Part shown: positions 1 to 7,508 of the stretch, piece by piece | How the letters are laid out: each line of letters opens with the position of its first letter | Numbering within the stretch: position 1 is the stretch's first letter | Assembly (NCBI GenBank): GCA_025360395.1 | Contig: JANYCH010000392.1 | Span: 1-10,560, forward strand | DNA length: 10,560 bases | Source: Cytophagales bacterium | Lineage (GTDB): Bacteria > Bacteroidota > Bacteroidia > Cytophagales > UBA9547 | Reading direction: 5' to 3' | Position numbers and translations under genes: made by a program | The notes under the pieces: model-generated | What the model was told of the DNA's origin: nothing | Seen by the model: the letters and a program-made list of their open reading frames with translations, nothing else | Databases searched by the model: none

Positions 1-1
1 T

Positions 2-190
2 AATAATTGTATTGTCTTTGAAGATGCCCCGGGAGGGATCAGGGCTGCTTACAGTGCTGGTATGAAAGCAGTTTCCATACTTACAACCCATAAAAAAGAA
101 GAATTTGAAATGGCAGACCTTTTTATTGATGATTTTAATGATGAAAGACTTTATAGTTTTATCAAAAAAGAATGGGGAATTCAAAATTAA
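2..190 (+). CDS. HAD-family hydrolase (beta-phosphoglucomutase-like), C-terminal fragment
   Basis: The last 62 codons of a gene that begins left of the window, read in frame 2 to a TAA at 188-190. The segment VFEDAPGGIRAAYSAGMKAV near its start is the motif IV region of HAD subfamily IA enzymes: the acidic E-D pair binds Mg2+, and the following G-x-x-A-A-x-x-A-G-M helix is typical of beta-phosphoglucomutase and phosphoglycolate phosphatase relatives. The usual closing elements follow: a short strand (KAVSI), an ADLFIDDF stretch and a terminal helix. The catalytic N-terminal Asp motif and the cap domain lie outside the window, so the substrate (a sugar phosphate or other small phosphate ester) cannot be named. 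The stop lies 14 bp before the likely start of the OmpA-domain gene, which suggests co-transcription. The family call is fairly safe; the exact enzyme is not. Confidence 0.8.
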   Translation, partial: NNCIVFEDAPGGIRAAYSAGMKAVSILTTHKKEEFEMADLFIDDFNDERLYSFIKKEWGIQN

Positions 191-204
191 AATCTGACAA
201 GACA

Positions 205-1452
205 ATGAAAGTTTTAGTTTTATTTTGCTTTATAACATCATTAAAAACAAGCACATGGGCTCAAACAGGTTGCCCTTCCGGATATGAAAATGGCCAGAAT
301 ACTATAGTTAATCCAAATTTTGATCAGGGCCTAACAGGATTTTATACTGATTATAAAAAGAATCAATCAAAAGAATGGTTTGAAGGAAGTATTTACGTAA
401 CAGATAATCCAGCGTCTGTACACAACAATTACAAACTTTGTTTAGACAGTTCCTTCAGGAATTTTAACCAAATGCTGATAGTTGACGGGGCTCAGGACAG
501 AAGTAAAATAGTCTGGCAACAAAAAGTAAAAGTAAAGGCTGGAACGGAATATTATTTGAGCCTGTTTTTTGCGACACTTTTAAAACCAAATCCAGCCCAA
601 CTAGAAATAAGCATAAACGATAAGCGGTTACCGAAACCATTTGATTATCATTATCAGCATTGCCGGGGAAGTTTATTTTTTTGTTTTTGGAACTCTGATA
701 TGGCAACTGAAGCAGATATAAAAATCCGGGTAGTGACTAATGAGATTATGGGAAATGATTTTGTATTGGACAATATTCAATTTTTCAGCTGCACGAAAAA
801 GGAAGAGGTGTTGCCTGTTGAAAGAAAAAAAGCAGACTCTGTTGTTTATAATTTTACTGCTAAAAACAATGAAGGTTTAATTGTGAAAGAAGTGATGGCT
901 TCAGTAAAAGCTTTAGTTGATACATTCCAGATTAAATCTAAACCAGACTCAACCGGACACTTAAGTTTAAAATTAAAAAATCGTCCTTACATCATAAATT
1001 TCAGGGCAAAGGGTTATTTTAATTTGTCAGACAGTTTAAAAGCACTTTCAAGTGATTCTATTTTTAATAAAGAATATTTGCTATCCGCTTTAGACTCCGG
1101 AATGGTGTTCACCTTAAAAAACCTTGTTTTCGATCGTTCCAGTTCTGAGTTATCTGAAGAGGCAAAAACAGAATTGAGTAATCTCATAGAATTGTTAACC
1201 GATAACCCCACTATTTCGCTGGAAATTAACGGACATACAGATAATCAGGGAGATGCAGTAAAAAACTATGATTTGTCGTTGGAACGCGTGACAATTGTAA
1301 AGAATTACCTAATAGAAAAGGGCATTGATCAAAAAAGACTTAAAGGAACCGGTTTTGGAGGTACAAGGCCATTGATTGGATACGGAACTGATGATGAAAG
1401 AAAAGCCAACAGAAGGGTAGAATTTGTAATCTTGAAGAAAAATGAGAGGTAA
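205..1452 (+). CDS. Exported OmpA-domain peptidoglycan-binding protein with N-terminal sandwich domain
   Basis: I chose the ATG at 205 because it gives a compact signal peptide (MKVLVLFCFITSLKTSTWAQ, cleavage after AQ). An in-frame ATG at 172 would add 11 polar residues and overlap the HAD gene. The mature protein has three parts. Residues about 25-195 look like a jelly-roll or carbohydrate-binding-like beta sandwich, with an NPNFDQGLTGF opening and a closing FVLDNIQF strand as in CBM4/CBM22-like or DUF642-like domains. Residues about 210-290 look like a carboxypeptidase-regulatory-like sandwich. Residues about 300-412 are a clear OmpA C-terminal domain, with GHTDNQG, LSLERV and a final NRRVEF. 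Asp346 and Arg361 are spaced 15 residues apart, as are the diaminopimelate-binding pair of OmpA-like domains. It probably sits in the periplasm or outer membrane bound to peptidoglycan. No beta-barrel is evident. The last 11 bases overlap the corA start, implying translational coupling. The ligand of the N-terminal domain is unknown. Confidence 0.87.
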   Translation: MKVLVLFCFITSLKTSTWAQTGCPSGYENGQNTIVNPNFDQGLTGFYTDYKKNQSKEWFEGSIYVTDNPASVHNNYKLCLDSSFRNFNQMLIVDGAQDRSKIVWQQKVKVKAGTEYYLSLFFATLLKPNPAQLEISINDKRLPKPFDYHYQHCRGSLFFCFWNSDMATEADIKIRVVTNEIMGNDFVLDNIQFFSCTKKEEVLPVERKKADSVVYNFTAKNNEGLIVKEVMASVKALVDTFQIKSKPDSTGHLSLKLKNRPYIINFRAKGYFNLSDSLKALSSDSIFNKEYLLSALDSGMVFTLKNLVFDRSSSELSEEAKTELSNLIELLTDNPTISLEINGHTDNQGDAVKNYDLSLERVTIVKNYLIEKGIDQKRLKGTGFGGTRPLIGYGTDDERKANRRVEFVILKKNER

Positions 1453-2512
1453 AAGATCCAAAACTTCAATAAAATCAGGGCAGGACCCGGGAACAATTTT
1501 TTATGTTGGCGACCAACTTGAGGGATCGCCAACAAAATTAAGCCTTATAGAATACAGTGAGAATTTTTTTGAAGAAAAAGAGCTTAAAGCTATTTCAGAT
1601 TGCGTGCATGCACCTGAAATTAATACTGTTAAATGGCTTAATGTAGATGGAGTACATGACAGCAAAATCATATCAGACATCGGAGCCAAATTTGACCTTC
1701 ATTCACTTTTGTTAGAAGATGTAACAAATACTGATCAAAGACCTAAAATAGAAGAATATGAAAACATTCTTTTCATTATTGTGAAAATGTTAAGTTATGA
1801 TTCTGTAAAAAAAACAATTGAGATTGAACAGGTAAGTTTGGTTCTTGGACCCAACTATTTAATTTCTTTTCAGGAGGACATAGAAGGTGACTTATTTGAT
1901 AATTTAAGACAACAGCTCAGGGCAGGCAAGCAAAAAATCACAAGTTCGGGGGCTGATTATTTATTATACCTCATGCTTGACATAATGATTGATCATTATT
2001 TTGTCATGCTCGAAAAAATTGGTGCTGAAATGGACGATATGGAAGATTTCCTTATTGAGACCTCTTCAAATGACATAATGAAAGATATTTACCGCTTGAA
2101 AAGAGAACTTATCATGTTAAGAAAAAACCTCTGGCCAATGCGTGAAATGCTTGCTGTATTAGAAAGGACTGAATATTCATTATTATCTAAATCAAGCCAT
2201 TTTTATTTCAGGGATATATATGACCATGCCATACAGGCCATTGAAACTATTGAAATGTATAGGGATATGCTTTCCGGAATGATGGAGATTTATCTTTCAA
2301 CGGCCAGTAATCGCCTGAACAGTATTATGAAAGTACTTACCACCATTTCAACCATATTTATTCCCTTGACTTTTATAGTGGGTGTGTATGGAATGAACTT
2401 TGACTTTATGCCAGAGCTTCACTGGAAATATGGCTATTTACTTGTGTGGGCTTTCATGGCAGCCTCTGTAGGTTTTATGATATATTATTTCAAAAAGAAA
2501 GAATGGTTTTAA
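1442..2512 (+). CDS. corA: CorA-family magnesium/cobalt transport protein
   Basis: A 356-residue protein, close to the roughly 350 residues of the well-studied Thermotoga maritima CorA, which it resembles along its whole length as far as I recall that sequence. It has an N-terminal alpha/beta cytoplasmic domain (about 15-175), a long stalk of helices (about 175-290), TM1 (about 293-316), the signature GMN at 317-319 followed by FDFMPEL, TM2 (about 329-350) and a basic C-terminus KKKEWF. Asp93 (in LLLEDV) and Asp275 (in MYRDML) fall where the intersubunit Mg2+-sensing aspartates of the Thermotoga protein lie. The inferred role is a homopentameric inner-membrane channel for Mg2+ or Co2+, gated by cytoplasmic Mg2+. 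The start ATG lies within the last 11 bases of the OmpA-domain gene, so translation is probably coupled. No Mg-sensing leader is possible here, because the upstream DNA is coding. Confidence 0.95.
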   Translation: MRGKRSKTSIKSGQDPGTIFYVGDQLEGSPTKLSLIEYSENFFEEKELKAISDCVHAPEINTVKWLNVDGVHDSKIISDIGAKFDLHSLLLEDVTNTDQRPKIEEYENILFIIVKMLSYDSVKKTIEIEQVSLVLGPNYLISFQEDIEGDLFDNLRQQLRAGKQKITSSGADYLLYLMLDIMIDHYFVMLEKIGAEMDDMEDFLIETSSNDIMKDIYRLKRELIMLRKNLWPMREMLAVLERTEYSLLSKSSHFYFRDIYDHAIQAIETIEMYRDMLSGMMEIYLSTASNRLNSIMKVLTTISTIFIPLTFIVGVYGMNFDFMPELHWKYGYLLVWAFMAASVGFMIYYFKKKEWF

Positions 2513-2540
2513 TATTTAAATGAGAAAACCTTATAAACAA

Positions 2541-2564
2541 TAAAAGCCTCACGGGAGGCTTTTA
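2541..2564. terminator. Bidirectional intrinsic terminator between corA and the TerB-like gene
   Basis: A perfect 10-bp inverted repeat, taaaagcctc / gaggctttta, with the 4-nt loop acgg. The arms are A-rich on the left and T-rich on the right, so each strand's transcript ends its stem in a U run. It lies 28 bp after the corA stop and 19 bp before the end of the convergent gene, and can serve both. Confidence 0.85.
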
Positions 2565-2583
2565 ATCAGAAATGTCAGTTAGA

Positions 2584-3024
2584 TTATACAGTAAAACTTG
2601 CTTCAATATAATGCATAAGCCTGTATTCAGAATAAACCATTTGTTCATCCACATGCACCAATTCTAATAAATCACTTACAATCTGGCCTTTAATTTCTAA
2701 AGACAACCTATACTTTTTACTTAAAGCTTCAATAATTTTTATCCTTTCAAGATCTGTTTTCATTTCGGACGCTATTCTCAGATTGTCAAGCAAATTGGCA
2801 ACATCCACATTTATATTTGGAAAGTTGTTTTTCAATAAATGTGCCAAACGATGATGGATCAGATCTAATTCAATTTTGGCAATGGACATATCTGCATTTG
2901 CGATAGAAAGATATAAGTAGGCAATATATTCTTCTACCTTCCAGTCAGCAAGAATAGTTTCCATTTTTTGATCCATTGTTTTCATACCTCGGGTGTTAAG
3001 TGATTCTATGTTTTCTAACGGCAT
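2584..3024 (-). CDS. Small all-helical protein, TerB-like pattern, function unknown
   Basis: A 146-residue, mostly helical, cytoplasmic protein with no signal peptide or membrane segment. Two segments have the form seen in TerB/DjlA-N-like domains, a short loop with an acidic residue followed by a helix with a conserved Glu: ANADMSIAKIELDLIHHRL (about 43-61) and VHVDEQMVYSEYRLMHYIE (about 123-141). Between them a KTDLERIKIIEALSKKYRL helix pair fits the same fold, and the length matches the roughly 150 residues of TerB proteins. The usual Gly after the acidic residue is missing in both segments, so the match is loose. TerB-like domains are often associated with metal-ion or membrane stress, but no tellurite-resistance partners lie nearby, so I do not claim that role. 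Later in-frame ATGs at 2985 and 2976 are plausible starts; M14 (MKTMDQ) looks as good as M1. It converges on corA and shares the terminator at 2541-2564. Confidence 0.65.
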   Translation of the reverse strand: MPLENIESLNTRGMKTMDQKMETILADWKVEEYIAYLYLSIANADMSIAKIELDLIHHRLAHLLKNNFPNINVDVANLLDNLRIASEMKTDLERIKIIEALSKKYRLSLEIKGQIVSDLLELVHVDEQMVYSEYRLMHYIEASFTV

Positions 3025-3159
3025 AAAATTGCTAAGGTTGGCCTGAAATAAGAATCATAAAGTTTAATATGCTCCTAAATATTACAGCAATTTTTTGGTA
3101 AGGAATCAAATGTCCTATAACAATTTTTATTAAAAATATACGTTAACAAGTTATTGGCG

Positions 3160-3167
3160 CATCTTTG
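3160..3167 (+). promoter_or_regulatory. Candidate -7 element for the large outer-membrane protein gene
   Basis: CATCTTTG matches the Bacteroidota -7 consensus TAnnTTTG except at its first base. No TTG is found at the expected 19-21 nt upstream, so support is weak. Transcription would begin near 3174, giving a very short leader before the signal-peptide codons. Confidence 0.3.
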
Positions 3168-3222
3168 TATGTGACTTTAATTCACTTCAATACTGAAAAT
3201 CCGCACTTACATATTTTTTTTT

Positions 3223-6200
3223 TTGCTGGCCCCTGTGCTTCTGTTCGCACAACAAAGCAGCAAGAGAACCAGGTGGATTAATCTAAAAAACGGGGATTTA
3301 ATACTCGATAGCCTTTCCATAGATCCTTCCTCATTCCAGATATTAAAGCCGGATAGTGCAAAAGCCAGTGCCATATTTGATCCCGGAGGTAACAAAGTAA
3401 CTTTCAAATCTGATAGTGGAGGTCCGGACTCAATTCTGGTCACCTACCGTGTTTTTCCTTTTAACTTATCTAAAAAAATATATAACCGCGATTTCAGGGT
3501 TTACGACTCATCAAAGTACTTTGTTGATAAGATCCCTAGAGGGGGTAACTATTATGAGAACCGTGACGAATTATTCAGCACACCAGGTTTAACCAAAACC
3601 GGAACTATCAGCAGAGGGGTTTCTTTTGGAAATAATCAGAATGTATTCGTCAATTCTGCCCTGAACCTACAATTAGAAGGACGAATAAGCCCTGAAATTT
3701 CTATACTTGCTGCAATATCAGATCAAAACATTCCTATTCAACCAGAAGGCAATACCCAAAGCCTTCAGCAATTTGATCGGGTTTATATCCAATTGTCTGG
3801 GAAGGGATCTACATTAACAGCTGGAGATGTCCTTTTAAAAAGCAAAGATTCTTATTTTTTAAAATATCTGAAAAACGTTCAGGGTGGGTTTACTGAAGTG
3901 GCTTATCAGCCAGTTAAAGGTAGTTCTGCCACCACTTCTATTGGAGCTGCGGTTTCCAAAGGAAAGTTTAATTCTATGTTCATGGATGCAGTTGAAGGTT
4001 TACAAGGACCTTATAAATTGAGAGGACCTAATAACGAGCGGTTTATCATTGTTATTTCAGGCTCAGAGAAAGTTTATTTAGATGGCAGACTCTTAACAAG
4101 AGGATTCAATTACGATTATGTAATTGACTATAACCAGGCTGAAATTACATTCACAAACCAGGTTCTGATAACTAAATTTTCAAGGATAAGGGTTGATTTT
4201 GAATTTACTGATAAAAATTATTCCCGGACTACTGTGGTGGCAAGTCATTACCAGAAGTATAAAAACATAAATGGATTTTTCAATTTATACAGCGAAAAAG
4301 ATAATCCCAATGCCCCCATTACCGCACAAATCTCACCGGACGATATAGAACTTTTAAAAAAAATAGGTGATACTTTATCTAAAGCAGTAACTCTTGGTGC
4401 TGTCGCTGCAGAGTACAGTACGAATCAGGTCCTTTATTACAGAAGGGATACTATTATTTCTCCGGATGCTAAGTTTATTTATACAGAAGTTAATCCAGGT
4501 GTTCAGGTATACCAATTGACGTTTTCAGACCTTGGTTTAGGGAATGGAAATTATAATCAGGTAAGCAGCACTGCAAATGGAAAGGTTTATGCATGGGTTG
4601 ATCCCGTTGGTGGAATAAAACAAGGTCGGTATCAACCTATCAGGTTGCTTCCTGTTCCTAATAAAAAGCAAATGTACAATGGCGGATTAAGTGTTGACCT
4701 TAATAAAAATGATAAAGTATATGCCGAATACGCAATGTCTGACCATAGTCAAAACCTTTTTTCAACTGTAGACTCTTATGACAATGTTGGAAATGCTGTA
4801 AAAGTGGGCTATGGAAGTAAAGGAAAAGACATAGGGCTGGGAGATTATCAGTTGATAGGAAATGTTGATTATGAATACCTTGATAATTTTTTCAGGCCAA
4901 TTGACAGGTTTAGGCCCATTGAATTTGACCGTGATTGGGGAACACAGCAATATGATAACTGGAGTACTGCACTTGCCAAAACTGCCGAAGATCATGTCGC
5001 AAATGCAAGTGCAGGATTACGGAAAGACGATAATAATTTAATAAACTATCGTTTTAGCTACAGACAAAAGGAGGGTTTTGTAAATGGAAGTCAGCAACAG
5101 GCATTGTTGAATAAAAAAATAGGTATCTATCAAATAAAATCCAACTTCTTTATCTTATCAAACGATCTTGTCAAAACCCGTTCTGAATGGCAACGTCTGA
5201 GTTTGGATAATTCATTGGCATTTAAATATTTAACACCAGGATACAGATATAGTTTTGACAGAAACCAGGTGGTAGGTGGGACAAGGAAAGATTCTATTGT
5301 TGCAAGTGCCTTATGGTTTGAAGAACACCGCATTTACCTTAGGAAAAATGATACTACCAAACTTACTTATTATACTGAATATAGTTTCCGGACAGATAAT
5401 ACCCCTCTAATGGGTGAAATAGCCAATAAAATATTTTCAGAATCTAAAACCTGGTCAAATACCGCTGGTTATAAACCCAATGAAAACAATACTTTCAATT
5501 TACTTTTTACGTACAGAAACCTTGTTAATAAACGAGATACCACTTCAAAAAGAATAGAAGAAACAATTATGGGAAGGATAGACTGGGCATCTGATATCCT
5601 GAAACGGCATATCCGGTCAGAACTTACCTACACAGCGCAAACGGGACGGGAGCAGGTAAAAGAATATGTTTTCATAGAAGTTCCTACAGGCCAGGGACAA
5701 TATAAATGGATAGATTATAATGAAGATGGGATAAAGCAATTAAACGAGTTTGTAGAAGGTATTAATTATGATGAAAAAATTTACGTACGCTACTTCACTC
5801 CTACTGACAGGTTTGTAAAAGCTTATACAAACAACATAAATTACCGGATCAATTTGTACTCGCCCCGCAGCTGGAGAGACAAAGGCCGGATAAAAAAATT
5901 AATCTCCAAATTCTCTAACACATCCTCATGGAGTGCTGATCGCAAAACGCTTGATGAAAGACCAGGTGCCAGGTTTGTGCCTGGTTACTCAAATATCGCC
6001 CCAAGTGATGTTTTATCAAATTCCAATAATATAAGAAGTACCTTATTTTTCAACAGATCAAGTCCCTCTTATGGAATCGACTGGGTTTACATTAATAATT
6101 TTCAAAGAACATTTCTTTTTAACGGAACAGATACAAAGAACAATCTTGAATATCAATTGAACAGCAGGCTAAATATCCGGTCTTTGTTCAATGTTAAATT

Positions 6201-6672
6201 AAACCTTTCATTAGGTAAAAAAGGCCTTACTTCAGATTATCTGACTAACCGTAATTACACAATATTGAAACAGGAACTAAATCCCGAATTAGCATTTCAG
6301 CCTAATGAAAGTTTTAGGTTAACCGGTACTTTCCAATACATTCCCAAAACCAATATCCATTCATTAAACAACGGAGAAAAAGCTGTTTTTAATAATTTCG
6401 GCCTAGAAGCAAGGTTAAACCAGGTCAACAAAAGGACTTTAACATTAAATGCCAAATACATCAATATAGTTTTTGAAAATGCCATCATCAGTTCTCCTCT
6501 TGGTTATGATTTATTAGAGTCTTTACAACCGGGAAATAATTTTACCTGGCAAGCCAACCTACAGCAAAAACTTGCCAGCGGTCTCAACATCAACCTTAAT
6601 TATGAAGGAAGAAAGGCACAGGACCAACCTACAGTCCACATTGGCAGGGTTCAGGTAAGCGCTATTTTTTAG
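3223..6672 (+). CDS. Large outer-membrane beta-barrel-type protein, conserved Bacteroidota family, function unknown
   Basis: This protein is about 1150 residues long. The only conventional start is TTG at 3223, but it leaves a signal peptide without a basic n-region. Reading in frame from ATA 3190 or CTG 3193 gives the far better LKIRTYIFFFLLAPVLLFA followed by QQ, so the true start is probably upstream; the in-frame stop is at 3178-3180. In TTG numbering, residues 127-191 carry a GTISRGVSFGNNQ ... NLQLEG ... IPIQPEGNTQ ... FDRVYIQL block that I associate with uncharacterised large Bacteroidota outer-membrane proteins. Residues 280-312 carry a strand-turn block (VYLDGRLLTRG...DY...AEITF) resembling units in SprA/Sov-type proteins. 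Residues 831-842 form a calcium-loop-like DYNEDGIKQLNE. The C-terminal third is rich in alternating aromatic/polar strands and ends in VQVSAIF, the terminal Phe typical of outer-membrane barrels. It is too short for SprA (over 2000 residues). It could be a barrel, an assembly factor or a surface protein; location is more certain than role. Confidence 0.85.
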   Translation: MLAPVLLFAQQSSKRTRWINLKNGDLILDSLSIDPSSFQILKPDSAKASAIFDPGGNKVTFKSDSGGPDSILVTYRVFPFNLSKKIYNRDFRVYDSSKYFVDKIPRGGNYYENRDELFSTPGLTKTGTISRGVSFGNNQNVFVNSALNLQLEGRISPEISILAAISDQNIPIQPEGNTQSLQQFDRVYIQLSGKGSTLTAGDVLLKSKDSYFLKYLKNVQGGFTEVAYQPVKGSSATTSIGAAVSKGKFNSMFMDAVEGLQGPYKLRGPNNERFIIVISGSEKVYLDGRLLTRGFNYDYVIDYNQAEITFTNQVLITKFSRIRVDFEFTDKNYSRTTVVASHYQKYKNINGFFNLYSEKDNPNAPITAQISPDDIELLKKIGDTLSKAVTLGAVAAEYSTNQVLYYRRDTIISPDAKFIYTEVNPGVQVYQLTFSDLGLGNGNYNQVSSTANGKVYAWVDPVGGIKQGRYQPIRLLPVPNKKQMYNGGLSVDLNKNDKVYAEYAMSDHSQNLFSTVDSYDNVGNAVKVGYGSKGKDIGLGDYQLIGNVDYEYLDNFFRPIDRFRPIEFDRDWGTQQYDNWSTALAKTAEDHVANASAGLRKDDNNLINYRFSYRQKEGFVNGSQQQALLNKKIGIYQIKSNFFILSNDLVKTRSEWQRLSLDNSLAFKYLTPGYRYSFDRNQVVGGTRKDSIVASALWFEEHRIYLRKNDTTKLTYYTEYSFRTDNTPLMGEIANKIFSESKTWSNTAGYKPNENNTFNLLFTYRNLVNKRDTTSKRIEETIMGRIDWASDILKRHIRSELTYTAQTGREQVKEYVFIEVPTGQGQYKWIDYNEDGIKQLNEFVEGINYDEKIYVRYFTPTDRFVKAYTNNINYRINLYSPRSWRDKGRIKKLISKFSNTSSWSADRKTLDERPGARFVPGYSNIAPSDVLSNSNNIRSTLFFNRSSPSYGIDWVYINNFQRTFLFNGTDTKNNLEYQLNSRLNIRSLFNVKLNLSLGKKGLTSDYLTNRNYTILKQELNPELAFQPNESFRLTGTFQYIPKTNIHSLNNGEKAVFNNFGLEARLNQVNKRTLTLNAKYINIVFENAIISSPLGYDLLESLQPGNNFTWQANLQQKLASGLNINLNYEGRKAQDQPTVHIGRVQVSAIF

Positions 6673-6687
6673 AATTCTTGAGGAACC

Positions 6688-6718
6688 TTGTTTCAATTCA
6701 AAATTCTGGCTTGTTTTG
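6688..6718 (+). promoter_or_regulatory. Candidate Bacteroidota-type promoter for the CBM9-like gene
   Basis: TTG at 6688-6690 and TTGTTTTG at 6711-6718 are separated by 20 nt. The second element differs from TAnnTTTG at one base. Transcription would start near 6725, about 13 nt before the ATG at 6738, so this gene need not depend on read-through from the large upstream gene. Confidence 0.4.
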
Positions 6719-6737
6719 TATAATCTAACAATTCTGT

Positions 6738-7454
6738 ATGCTTAAAATAATTTCAATCTTCTCCATTGTCTTGTTATTATTTCACGCTGGGGAAAAACAA
6801 ACTGCCAACCAAACCAAATCTAAAATCCTGATAGATGGTTTAGGCGTAGAAAAAGCTTGGAATACTGCAGACTGGAAACCTTTAGACCAAGCCTGGATAG
6901 GAAAAAACCCAGACGCGACCGATTTCAGCGGCAGGTATAAATTACTTTGGGACGAGAACCAATTATATCTATTGGCAGAAATACAGGATGATACTTTAAT
7001 AGATATTTACAAAGACAAATTTGATTCATGGTGGGATGATGATTGCCTTGAAATATTTATTGATGAAGACGCATCGAAAGGAGAACACCAGTACAATCAT
7101 AACGCTTTTGCCTATCATTTGGCCCTGGATGGCAACGTTATAGACATGGGACCTGATAAAAACCCTCATGTATACAACAACAATGTAATATTTAAACACA
7201 CCCAAAAAGGAAAAATTACAACATGGGAATGTGCTGTTAAAGTTTATAAGGATGATTTTAAAGATGATGTAAAAACAAATGTTCCGGTTAAGTTAACCAA
7301 AAACAAAAAACTTGGATTTGCATTGGCTTATTGTGATAATGATAAGAGTGAAAGAAGGGAAAACTTTATAGGTTCCATACCTGTGCCTGGTGAAGATAAA
7401 AACAGAGGCTGGATAGATGCCGGAATATTTGGTGAGTTGATTTTGGTGAAGTAA
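6738..7454 (+). CDS. Exported carbohydrate-binding family 9-like (CBM9/DOMON-like) protein
   Basis: A 238-residue protein with an N-terminal signal peptide (MLKIISIFSIVLLLFHAG, cleavage probably near residues 18-24) followed by a single CBM9-like domain filling the rest. Visible family features are the opening ILIDGLGVEKAWNTADW, the central YKLLWDENQLYLLAEIQDD strand pair, the aromatic/acidic FDSWWDDDCLEIFID segment, a YHLALDG strand, TTWECAVKV, LGFALAYCDND and the closing GWIDAGIFGELIL. Such domains bind sugars or other ligands and are common as exported stand-alone proteins in Bacteroidota. The paired tryptophans and acidic cluster around residues 96-108 are likely ligand or metal contacts, as an inference. 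No catalytic domain is fused and no polysaccharide-utilisation genes are adjacent, so the ligand is unknown. It lies 65 bp after the large outer-membrane gene, with a candidate promoter of its own and a hairpin just past its stop. Confidence 0.82.
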   Translation: MLKIISIFSIVLLLFHAGEKQTANQTKSKILIDGLGVEKAWNTADWKPLDQAWIGKNPDATDFSGRYKLLWDENQLYLLAEIQDDTLIDIYKDKFDSWWDDDCLEIFIDEDASKGEHQYNHNAFAYHLALDGNVIDMGPDKNPHVYNNNVIFKHTQKGKITTWECAVKVYKDDFKDDVKTNVPVKLTKNKKLGFALAYCDNDKSERRENFIGSIPVPGEDKNRGWIDAGIFGELILVK

Positions 7455-7473
7455 TAATCTATAGTTTATAATG

Positions 7474-7508
7474 ACCTTGATATATCTTATATCTAATTAT
7501 ATCAAGGT
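7474..7508 (+). terminator. Hairpin between convergent CBM9-like and YjbR-like genes
   Basis: An 11-bp perfect stem, accttgatata / tatatcaaggt, with a 13-nt loop, beginning 20 bp past the CBM9-like stop and followed by only a short T run. The right arm covers the stop codon and last bases of the minus-strand gene (7502-7504 is its TGA). It is AT-rich, so termination may be modest, and for the minus gene the hairpin would form across its own 3' end. Confidence 0.5.

Noticed and set aside
464..706. Minus-strand open frame of 80 codons inside the OmpA-domain gene
   Set aside because: It lies wholly opposite a convincing gene, shows no domain pattern and reads as a reverse-strand shadow.
1329..1535. 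Possible Mg-sensing leader or promoter ahead of corA
   Set aside because: The DNA just upstream of corA is the coding end of the OmpA domain, with no spacer for a riboswitch and no terminator-like hairpin.
3223..6672. Identification of the large protein as SprA/Sov of the type IX secretion system
   Set aside because: At about 1150 residues it is roughly half the usual SprA length, and only short strand-turn units look similar.
6738..7454. Polysaccharide-utilisation locus around the CBM9-like gene
   Set aside because: No SusC/SusD pair, glycoside hydrolase or sugar-sensing regulator is found in the window.
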